64,000 nt of DNA, from NCBI RefSeq assembly GCF_001884735.1, contig NZ_MJAP01000012.1, positions 186,001 to 250,000 on the forward strand. The letters are read 5' to 3'. The DNA comes from Natronohydrobacter thiooxidans. GTDB lineage: Bacteria > Pseudomonadota > Alphaproteobacteria > Rhodobacterales > Rhodobacteraceae. The notes below the pieces were generated by a model. The model worked only from the letters and a program-made list of their open reading frames with translations, ran no database searches and had not been told where the DNA came from. Made by a program: the position numbers and the translations under genes. Positions 16,888-23,836 of this stretch are shown piece after piece; positions within the stretch are counted from its first letter, which is position 1; the number at the start of each line of letters is the position of its first letter.

Positions 16888-16918
16888 GACAGGCGGTCGG
16901 GTCGCAGTACCGCCTGTC
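16888..16918 (-). terminator. Hairpin between livM and the binding-protein gene
   Basis: GACAGGCGGT (16888-16897) and ACCGCCTGTC (16909-16918) form a perfect 10-bp stem with an 11-nt loop. No U-run follows. Together with the hairpin at 15511-15540 it brackets the binding-protein cistron, which suggests differential expression of that cistron. Confidence 0.6.
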
Positions 16919-16921
16919 AGG

Positions 16922-17929
16922 TCAGGAAGTCTTCTCCCTGTCCACAGTCCTCTGCGGTGCTTTTCCTACCGCTGCAGTCAGGCGTTTGCCAAAGCCCCAG
17001 ACGCCATCCGGCGACAGAAGGACAATCGCCAGAAACACCACCCCGATCAGCGTGTTGAACCGGTCATGCCCGATGATCGAAGAGGCGAATGTATCCATCA
17101 CCGTATAGATCAGCGCACCGATGAACGCGCCCAGCGGATGGCCCAAGCCCCCGATCACGGCCATGATCAGCACGGCAACCGTGGCCCATAGCCCGATGGA
17201 ACTGGGGGTGATCCCGATATTGTAGAAGGTGATCAGCACGCCTCCCCAGCCCGCGATGAAGCCCGCCAGCGCGAAAGAGGCAATGCGGTGCAGACCGACA
17301 TAATAGCCGATGGCCGCCGCGCGCCGGTCCGAATCGCGGATGGCCTGCAGGACCAGCCCGAAGGGCGTGCGCACGACATACAGCACCAGCAGGAACATCG
17401 ACACGGCCACACCCAGCGCCACATAATAGAAGACAAGCGGCGCGCGGAAGGGCAGCCCCATGATCTCGGGGCCGACGATATTGCGGATCCCTTCATAGCC
17501 CCGGAACCAGGTGATATTGGACTGCGCGAACAGGCTGAACCCGACGGCCAGCGCCAGCGTGATCATCAAGAGGTATATCTCGCGGGTATTGACCGCGATC
17601 ATCCCCACGATGGCCCCGGCAATAGTCGCGGCCAGCACGGCCAGCGGAATGGCGGCATAATAGGGCATGGCCATCGGTCCCAGCGGAATGGCCGTAGGGG
17701 CCATCATCGCAACCGCATAGCCTGCAACCCCCGCCAACATGGTCTGCGCCAGCGAGACGAACCCGCCATAATGCGCCAGAAAGGTCAGCGACAGGGCGAC
17801 AACACCGTAAACCATGGCCCGCCCGAAGATATTCACCAGCCAGAAATTCGGCAGAAACAGCGGCAGCGACAGCAGGATCGCCACACCGGCGGCAGTTGCC
17901 AGCCATTGGCGCGTGGTCATCATGATCAT
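16922..17929 (-). CDS. livM: Branched-chain-type ABC transporter permease LivM
   Basis: The 335-residue membrane protein has about eight to ten hydrophobic helices and the permease signature region around AGFIAGWGGVLITFYNIGITP and VIGGLGHPLGAFIGALIYTV. The ATG at 17929 follows GGAGGAAACCGAC and overlaps the livH stop (ATGA); a longer in-frame extension would lie wholly within livH. Confidence 0.9.
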   Translation of the reverse strand: MIMMTTRQWLATAAGVAILLSLPLFLPNFWLVNIFGRAMVYGVVALSLTFLAHYGGFVSLAQTMLAGVAGYAVAMMAPTAIPLGPMAMPYYAAIPLAVLAATIAGAIVGMIAVNTREIYLLMITLALAVGFSLFAQSNITWFRGYEGIRNIVGPEIMGLPFRAPLVFYYVALGVAVSMFLLVLYVVRTPFGLVLQAIRDSDRRAAAIGYYVGLHRIASFALAGFIAGWGGVLITFYNIGITPSSIGLWATVAVLIMAVIGGLGHPLGAFIGALIYTVMDTFASSIIGHDRFNTLIGVVFLAIVLLSPDGVWGFGKRLTAAVGKAPQRTVDREKTS

Positions 17930-18819
17930 GTCGGTTTCCTCCCCAACAGACCCTGTGGCCAGACGGCAAGCACGGTGGCCATGATCACAAAGGTCAGGAT
18001 CACCGAATAGGTCGGAAACAGCACCTGCCCCCATTGCTCGGCCAGACCGATCAGCAGCGCGCCAAGTGCCGTGCCGCCAATCGAGCCCATGCCACCCACG
18101 ATCACCACCACCAGCGACATCAGCAGAAAGCGCGCATCGACCCCCAGCGCCATCGGCTGCGCCGTGGCCCCGATCACGCCGCCCAGACCCGCCAGAGCCG
18201 CACCAAGGGCAAAGACCGTGGCCGCGACCAGGGGCACATTGACCCCGCAGGCGGCCAGCATCTGCCGGTCATCGACACCGGCACGCACGACAATCCCCAG
18301 CTTGGTCTTGTTCAGAAGCAGCCACAGCCCGATCCCCACGGCAATCGCAAGCACCACCTGAAACAGCCGGAAGATCGGATAGCGCCCGATGACAGGCAGT
18401 TCCGTCGGGCCAAACAGCAACTCCGGCGTGAAGAAACGGAACGGATTGCCGCCGAACAGGAACAGCAACTGATCGGCAATGATGATCGACAGGCCGATCG
18501 TGACCAGCGCCTGCCGCAGTTCCTGCCCCTGCATCCAGCCCAGAAGGACCACCTGCATCAACAGGCCCACAAGCGCGGCGGCCAGAATACCGGCCACAAC
18601 ACCGATCAGCCAGGCATGCGACGCCCAGACATCCGAGGCATAAAGCGGATCATAGACCGCGAAGCCGACATAGGCACCGACCATGTAAAGCGAGCCATGC
18701 GCCATGTTGACAGTGCGCATCAACCCGAAGATCAACGAGAAGCCACTGGCGACAATAAAGTACAGCGCCGCCAGCGTCAGCCCATTGAGGGTGACGGTCA
18801 GAATGAATTGCAGAGACAC
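17926..18819 (-). CDS. livH: Branched-chain-type ABC transporter permease LivH
   Basis: The 297-residue inner-membrane permease shows the family start (LNGLTLAALYFIVASGFSLI) followed by LMRTVNMAHGSLYMVGAYVG, and the C-terminal coupling loop GGMGSIGGTALGALLIG. It is the first gene of the minus-strand importer operon and is divergent from the TIM-barrel/regulator pair across a 138-bp gap. Confidence 0.92.
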   Translation of the reverse strand: MSLQFILTVTLNGLTLAALYFIVASGFSLIFGLMRTVNMAHGSLYMVGAYVGFAVYDPLYASDVWASHAWLIGVVAGILAAALVGLLMQVVLLGWMQGQELRQALVTIGLSIIIADQLLFLFGGNPFRFFTPELLFGPTELPVIGRYPIFRLFQVVLAIAVGIGLWLLLNKTKLGIVVRAGVDDRQMLAACGVNVPLVAATVFALGAALAGLGGVIGATAQPMALGVDARFLLMSLVVVIVGGMGSIGGTALGALLIGLAEQWGQVLFPTYSVILTFVIMATVLAVWPQGLLGRKPT

Positions 18820-18957
18820 GTTTTCCTCCTCAGCACGCCCCGCAAGCCCATGGGCCCTCCATCGCGGCGGCGGCGATCTTTATCGCTCTGGTTTTCTCTA
18901 TATTGACGAGTCGAATGAGCTCTTGCCACAGCCAATTCCAGCCGATATTGGGTAAAA
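18820..18957. promoter_or_regulatory. Divergent control region, importer operon versus TIM-barrel/regulator pair
   Basis: The 138-bp gap must hold promoters for both directions and is the obvious target of the regulator encoded at 19664-21457. The right half (18879-18957) is AT-richer. I see no -24/-12 (GG-N10-GC) sigma-54 element that I would trust and no clear palindrome. Confidence 0.4.
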
Positions 18958-19671
18958 ATGAGTAACGCCCTTCACGAAAACGCGCAAGACCGCCTGCCGG
19001 ATTTGCTGATCCTGGCCGGTCGCGCTGGCCCGGCCTGCGGGGATGATTCCCCTCCGCCACAGATTTTCGCTCCCTGGCTCGACAGGCTGCCCGCCGCACA
19101 GCGGGATCTGGTGTCGATCCTGCCTGTCCTTGACATCAATGGCGCGCTCTTCGACGCTCTTGGCAGCGCGTCCGAAACCACGGCTCCCCGCGAAACATGC
19201 GCCGCCCCGCAGATCGCAGCGCTGCTTTGCGTCGATCCCTTCCTGCGCCTGCGCGATGCCACGCGGCTGCTGAAATCCGCAGGCATCAGCGCTGTCACGA
19301 ATTTCCCCACGGTTCAGCTGGTGGACGGAACCGCCGCGCGCGGCTTTGAAAGCGCCGGTCTGGGCGTCGAACGCGAAGCGGAAATATTGCGCCAGTTCAT
19401 GCTCGAAGGGTTTTCCGTGACCGGCTTTGCCACCTCGACCGAGAATGCGCAGCGTCTGCTGGCACTGGGGATCCGCGATCTGGTCATCCATCCCGGCCCG
19501 CCGTCGTCGGATTGGCGCAACCGCGCGACCGCCGGGCAGAAAGCCGTAGCAGCACTGAGCACCCTGCGTAGCCGCGCGCCCGGACCTCTGCGCCTCTTCT
19601 GCCCCGAAGCCTATGGCCACGAGTTTGACGCCGCCCGCGCCGCCGCAGACGGACTGGTCCGCTATGGCTGA
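18958..19671 (+). CDS. Divergent, short PEP-hydrolase-family TIM-barrel homologue
   Basis: The 237-residue protein is a shortened relative of the PEP-hydrolase-family barrels at 11978-12823 and in the next gene. It keeps SAVTNFPTVQLVDGTAARGFESAGLGVEREAE but lacks the N-terminal GGGAGTG and [11 protein letters not shown] signature and the terminal GGPI loop. This suggests a catalytically inactive, perhaps regulatory copy. It overlaps the regulator gene by 8 bp and is likely co-translated with it, so a complex with the regulator's own barrel domain is plausible. Confidence 0.75.
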   Translation: MSNALHENAQDRLPDLLILAGRAGPACGDDSPPPQIFAPWLDRLPAAQRDLVSILPVLDINGALFDALGSASETTAPRETCAAPQIAALLCVDPFLRLRDATRLLKSAGISAVTNFPTVQLVDGTAARGFESAGLGVEREAEILRQFMLEGFSVTGFATSTENAQRLLALGIRDLVIHPGPPSSDWRNRATAGQKAVAALSTLRSRAPGPLRLFCPEAYGHEFDAARAAADGLVRYG

Positions 19672-21457
19672 GAACGCCACCCCCAGAACCGGAGCAACAG
19701 CACAGGCGCAACCTGCGGCGCTGCAGGAACTGCTGCGCAAACGCTCGCCCGGCAATGCAAGCCTGCTGGTCGGCGGCGCCATCGGGGTCGGCATGACCGC
19801 CGAAGCCGCCGTGCGCGGTGGGGCGGATTTCCTGCTTGCCCTGAATGCCGGGCGGTTCCGGGTCATGGGCGCGGCCTCGCTGGCCGCACTCCTGCCGCTG
19901 AACAATTCCAACCAGTTCACCGATACTTTCGCCCGGCGCGAGATTCTGGACCGCGTGGATGTGCCGGTGCTGTTCGGGGCCTGCTGCTTCGATCCCGCCA
20001 CCAGCCCCGAGCAGATCGTGGCGCAGGTCTGCGAGACAGGCTATCAGGGGATCACGAATTTCCCCTCCGCCATCCATTTCGACGGCCAGTTCCGCCACCG
20101 ACTGGAAGAGGCGGGTCTCGGTTTTGCCCGCGAGGCCCGGATGCTGGCGCTGGCGCGCGAGGCAGGGCTGATGACTTTCGGCTATGCCAAGACCCGCGCC
20201 GAAATCGCGCAGCTTATCGCGACCAAGGTGGACATGATCTGCCTGAATTTCGGCTGGAACGCGGGCGGGGTGCAGGCCGTGGCCCAAAGCTTCACCATCG
20301 CCGAAGCCGCAGATCGCGCGCGTCGGATTTTCGTTCAGGTCCGCAGCAAAGCGCCCGACATGCTCTGTTTTGTCGAAGGCGGGCCGATCATCAGCCCCGA
20401 TGACATGTTCCGCGTCTGTGACGAGGCGCGCGCCGACGGATATGTGGGCGGCTCGACACTGGACCGGATGCCGCTGGAAATGTCCGTGACCGAACGCACC
20501 TCGGCCTTCAAGGCCTTTGGTCTGCTCAAACAGGCAAATACAGTGCAATCACGCGAACTGGCCCGCACGGCCCGGATCGGCGGCGTTGTCGGGCAGTCGG
20601 AATTCGTGATCGCGGTGCTGGAACAGATCACCCGGCTCGCGCCCAGCCGCATCCCGGTGCTGATCTGCGGCGAAGCGGGTCTTGGCCGCACGACCCTTGC
20701 ACGCGCCTTGCATCCGCTGTCGCGGCGCGAGGGTCCGCTTCTGACGCTGCGCGCGGGCAGTCCGGGCACCCATCCCGAAGCAACCCTTTTCGGCGATGGC
20801 ACGCGGCGTCAGGGCTATCTCGCGCGACCCGGCAGCACGGTGGTCATCGAGAATGCCGAAACCCTGCCACCTGAATTGCAGCGCCGACTGGCCGACTGGC
20901 TGGAAGAGGACGCGCAGATGTCGGATGACACGCCGCGCAGTGCAACCGGCGCCGCGACCAATGCCCGCCTGATCCTGATCTGCACGACAGGCATGGACGC
21001 CACAAACGGGCTGATCCCGGCACTGACCCGCCGTATGCAGGCAGGCCGGGTCGAAATCCCGCCCCTGCGCGAACGGCCCGAAGATGTGCCCGCCCTCGCC
21101 CGGCATCGTCTGGCGATACTGGGGCACGGGCAGCAGATTTCCGCAGATGGCTACCGCCTGCTTCTGGCCTATCCCTGGCCCGGAAACATCCCCGAGCTGC
21201 GCGCCGTCATCGACCGCGCCGCGCTTGACGCCGAACACATGACGATAGGTTCCGCGCAGATCTCAGCCGCCATCGGTCAGAGATCTGCCGCAGAGCCGGA
21301 TATGTCCGAAAGCACGCGCCAATCCGTCACCGAACGCGACTGGTTGCTCGATGCGTTGCGCAAGAACCGGTTCCGGCGTGGTGATACGGCGGCCTATCTT
21401 GGGATCTCGCGCAAGACGCTCTATAACAAGATGCACCGCTTCGGATTGCTCGAATAG
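19664..21457 (+). CDS. Transcriptional regulator with PEP-hydrolase TIM barrel, degenerate AAA+ domain and Fis-type HTH
   Basis: The 597-residue protein has three parts. Residues about 15-285 form a PEP-hydrolase-family barrel (SLLVGGAIGVGMTAEAAVRG, FLLALNAGRFRVMGAASLA, FVEGGPIISPDD). Residues about 300-520 resemble the sigma-54 interaction AAA+ domain, but Walker A is GEAGLGRTT with Arg for Lys, the GAFTGA loop is missing after LFGDG, and Walker B reads VVIENAE. Residues about 550-597 form a Fis-type helix-turn-helix (RRGDTAAYLGISRKTLYNKM). It therefore probably does not activate sigma-54 promoters. The barrel likely senses the pathway metabolite. The ATG at 19664 overlaps the preceding stop. 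Confidence 0.85.
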   Translation: MAENATPRTGATAQAQPAALQELLRKRSPGNASLLVGGAIGVGMTAEAAVRGGADFLLALNAGRFRVMGAASLAALLPLNNSNQFTDTFARREILDRVDVPVLFGACCFDPATSPEQIVAQVCETGYQGITNFPSAIHFDGQFRHRLEEAGLGFAREARMLALAREAGLMTFGYAKTRAEIAQLIATKVDMICLNFGWNAGGVQAVAQSFTIAEAADRARRIFVQVRSKAPDMLCFVEGGPIISPDDMFRVCDEARADGYVGGSTLDRMPLEMSVTERTSAFKAFGLLKQANTVQSRELARTARIGGVVGQSEFVIAVLEQITRLAPSRIPVLICGEAGLGRTTLARALHPLSRREGPLLTLRAGSPGTHPEATLFGDGTRRQGYLARPGSTVVIENAETLPPELQRRLADWLEEDAQMSDDTPRSATGAATNARLILICTTGMDATNGLIPALTRRMQAGRVEIPPLRERPEDVPALARHRLAILGHGQQISADGYRLLLAYPWPGNIPELRAVIDRAALDAEHMTIGSAQISAAIGQRSAAEPDMSESTRQSVTERDWLLDALRKNRFRRGDTAAYLGISRKTLYNKMHRFGLLE

Positions 21458-21485
21458 CCCGGCGGCGCTTCACCAGCCAACCACG

Positions 21486-22865
21486 CTATGCGGCAGCGAC
21501 AGCCAGTGCCTTGCCCGACAGCCCCTTCGGCCAGCGCAGGAAAATAACCGCCGGATTGGTGATCCCCGCCCGTTGCAACGCCTCGGGCAATTCCGCAAGC
21601 GGGCAGCGGATGATCCGTTCCTGCGCGGTCGAGGCACTGGCGACGATCTCGGCCTCGATCTGCATCGGTGCCCCCGCCGCCTGCATCCGCGCCACAATCG
21701 CCGCCGCCTTCTGCACCCCCATATAGACCGCAAGTGTCGTGCCGGGCTGCAGCATGCCCGCCCAATCGGGCTCGGGATCGCCCGGTTTGCAACTCGCCGT
21801 CGCCAGCAGCAGCCGGTCCGTCTGGCCCCGCTCGGTCAGACCACGCCCCAGACTTGCGGCGGCGGCACTCGCGGCGGTGACACCGGGCACGATCTCGACC
21901 GCGATACCCGCCGCGCGCGCGACCTCCAGTTCCTCTGTCACGCGGCCAAAGACGCCGGGATCGCCCGATTTCAGCCGCACGACCCGTTTCCCCTGACGCG
22001 CCGCCGCGACAATCACCGTATTGATCCGGTCCTGCGGCCAGGAATTCGCGCCCACGTCCTTGCCGACAAAGACCCGCTCGGCATCGCGCCGCGCCAGTTC
22101 CAGCACCGCCGGGTCCACAAGGCGGTCATAATAGATGATATCGGCCTCCTGCAGCAGCCGCAGCGCGCGCAGAGTCAGCAGATCCGCCGCCCCCGGCCCG
22201 GCCCCCACCAGCGCAATCGCCCCTTGCACGGAACCCGCGCCCGCCCCGTTCAGCCGCTCCTTGACCAGCCTCAACGCCTCGCGCCCCGCGCCCCGCGCCA
22301 TGGCCTGACGCGGCGCCGCATTGAACACCCAATCCCAGAAGAACCGCCGCGCGCGCTGCGGGATCTGGCGGCTGACCTGCCCGCGCAGCCGACCGGCAAG
22401 CGCCGCAAGCTCCCCCAGCGAGGGCTCCAGCATGGTCTCGATCCGCGCGCGGATCTGGCGTGCAAGCACCGGCGCCGTGCCTTCGGTCGAAATCGCGACC
22501 ACAACCGGATCACGATCCACGATCGAGGGCGTGGTCGCATCACAAAGCGCGGGCCGGTCCACCACATTGACCATCGCGCCCGCTTCCTTGGCCAGAGCAT
22601 GCGCGGCATAATCCAGCCCCACACAGCCCGTCGCGACAAAAACCAGCGCGGCCCCGCGAAACACCTCGACCGAAAGGGCGCTCACCTGCTCTGCCCGTCC
22701 CTCGGCCACAAGCGCCTGAAGCTCCGCATCCAGTTCAGGCGCCACCAGCACCAGCCGCGCCTCGGTCTTCAGCATCAACCGCGCTTTCTGCGCCGCCTGC
22801 TCGCCACCGCCAACAATCACGACATGGCGCCCGGCCATCTGCAGAAACATGGGAAAGGTTTTCAT
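21486..22865 (-). CDS. cysG: Siroheme synthase (precorrin-2 dehydrogenase/ferrochelatase and uroporphyrinogen-III methyltransferase)
   Basis: The 459-residue trifunctional enzyme makes siroheme, the cofactor of nitrite reductase NirB. The N-terminal part (about 1-210) has the NAD-binding motif VVIVGGGEQAAQKARLM. The C-terminal SUMT part (about 215-455) has VGAGPGAADLLTLRALRLL and RLKSGDPGVFGR. The length equals E. coli CysG (457). The ATG at 22865 is preceded by CAGGAG; further in-frame upstream sequence overlaps the neighbouring gene and is not family-like. Its place at the end of the nas operon ties cofactor supply to nitrite reduction. Confidence 0.95.
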   Translation of the reverse strand: MKTFPMFLQMAGRHVVIVGGGEQAAQKARLMLKTEARLVLVAPELDAELQALVAEGRAEQVSALSVEVFRGAALVFVATGCVGLDYAAHALAKEAGAMVNVVDRPALCDATTPSIVDRDPVVVAISTEGTAPVLARQIRARIETMLEPSLGELAALAGRLRGQVSRQIPQRARRFFWDWVFNAAPRQAMARGAGREALRLVKERLNGAGAGSVQGAIALVGAGPGAADLLTLRALRLLQEADIIYYDRLVDPAVLELARRDAERVFVGKDVGANSWPQDRINTVIVAAARQGKRVVRLKSGDPGVFGRVTEELEVARAAGIAVEIVPGVTAASAAAASLGRGLTERGQTDRLLLATASCKPGDPEPDWAGMLQPGTTLAVYMGVQKAAAIVARMQAAGAPMQIEAEIVASASTAQERIIRCPLAELPEALQRAGITNPAVIFLRWPKGLSGKALAVAAA

Positions 22866-22879
22866 CGGCGTGCTCCTGT

Positions 22880-23836
22880 TCAGGCCGCAAGAGAAGGCGG
22901 GCGCGTTTTCCAGAGTGTTTCGGCATCCTCGCCCGACGCCAGCGCCAGCAGTGCGGCCTGCGCCGTTCCGGTCACAATGGCCTGCGCAAAGGGATCCCGC
23001 AGGCGCCCGGACCACAGTTCCGCCAGCGCCTGCGGCGGATGCGGCAAATCCGACAGGCGCTGCGCCTCGGGCAGGATCGGGGCCAGCACGGTCTCGCTGG
23101 GCTGCGCATCTCTCAGCCGATGCAGCGTCACGGCTTTGGACGGGTTGCGCTCGAACTCGCCCCCGCCCCCTTTCAGGATACATAGCCGGGGCTGGCCCAG
23201 AACCGCTCCCGCCGCCTGTTGCAGCCCCAGATAGGGCGGGTGGAAAACCCCCTGCACCGCCGCCGGCGCCGCAGCCGGGTTCAGCATCCGGCAAACCGTG
23301 TTGATGCAGGAGCGCAGCCCCAGCACCTCGCGTAGACGCAGCAGTTCCAGCAGACGCGGCGCGAAACATTCTATCGGCAGATAGGCAATCCCGTCGCGCT
23401 CCAGCAAGGCCCCCACCTCGTCCAGACTCTCCGCCCGCGCAATCCCGGCCAAGGCCAGCGCAGAGCGCACATCCGCCCCATCCGACTGGTGTGAATTCCA
23501 GCCATGGATCAGCACCCGCGCCCCGGTCTGCGCGACCAGCCGCGCCGCCAGCAGGAACCAGGGCAGCCCGCGCGTGCGCCCGGCGGCATAGCTGGGCCAG
23601 TCCAGATCGACCTGCGGCAATACGGGCAAAACCGCGCGCGCAGCACGGGCGAAGCCCGCGATCTCACCCGGCGTCTCCCCCCGGTAGCGCATCAGCATCA
23701 ACAGCGCACCGATGGCATGCGGATCCGCCCTGCCCGACAGGATCAGGCGCATCGCCGCCTCGGCCTCGGCCGCATCCAGATTGCGCGCCCGCCCCGGCCC
23801 GCGCCCCATGGCATGGATATAGGGCGCCAGACTCAT
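22880..23836 (-). CDS. TrpD2-like glycosyltransferase/phosphoribosyltransferase-family protein
   Basis: The 318-residue protein is related to anthranilate phosphoribosyltransferase, closest to the TrpD2/YbiB branch. Recognisable parts are the N-terminal helical domain LDAAEAEAAMRLILSGRADP with LLMLMRYRGETPGEIAGFA, and LGLRSCINTVCRMLNPAAAP, the counterpart of the TrpD LGPLLNP region. The glycine-rich phosphoribosyl site is altered to LIHGWNSHQSDGADV. TrpD2 of E. coli binds nucleic acid rather than making tryptophan. The ATG at 23836 overlaps the nasA stop. Similar genes occur beside nasA in other proteobacteria, but a role in nitrate assimilation is unproven. Confidence 0.78.
   Translation of the reverse strand: MSLAPYIHAMGRGPGRARNLDAAEAEAAMRLILSGRADPHAIGALLMLMRYRGETPGEIAGFARAARAVLPVLPQVDLDWPSYAAGRTRGLPWFLLAARLVAQTGARVLIHGWNSHQSDGADVRSALALAGIARAESLDEVGALLERDGIAYLPIECFAPRLLELLRLREVLGLRSCINTVCRMLNPAAAPAAVQGVFHPPYLGLQQAAGAVLGQPRLCILKGGGGEFERNPSKAVTLHRLRDAQPSETVLAPILPEAQRLSDLPHPPQALAELWSGRLRDPFAQAIVTGTAQAALLALASGEDAETLWKTRPPSLAA

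Noticed and set aside
18820..18957. Sigma-54 (-24/-12) promoter for the importer operon or regulator pair
   Set aside because: No GG-N10-GC element with acceptable context was found, and the local AAA+ regulator lacks GAFTGA.
18898..20548. Long minus-strand frames opposite the TIM-barrel genes and regulator
   Set aside because: The plus strand carries overlapping, family-matching genes with ATG/TGA coupling; the minus frames are compositionally biased shadows.
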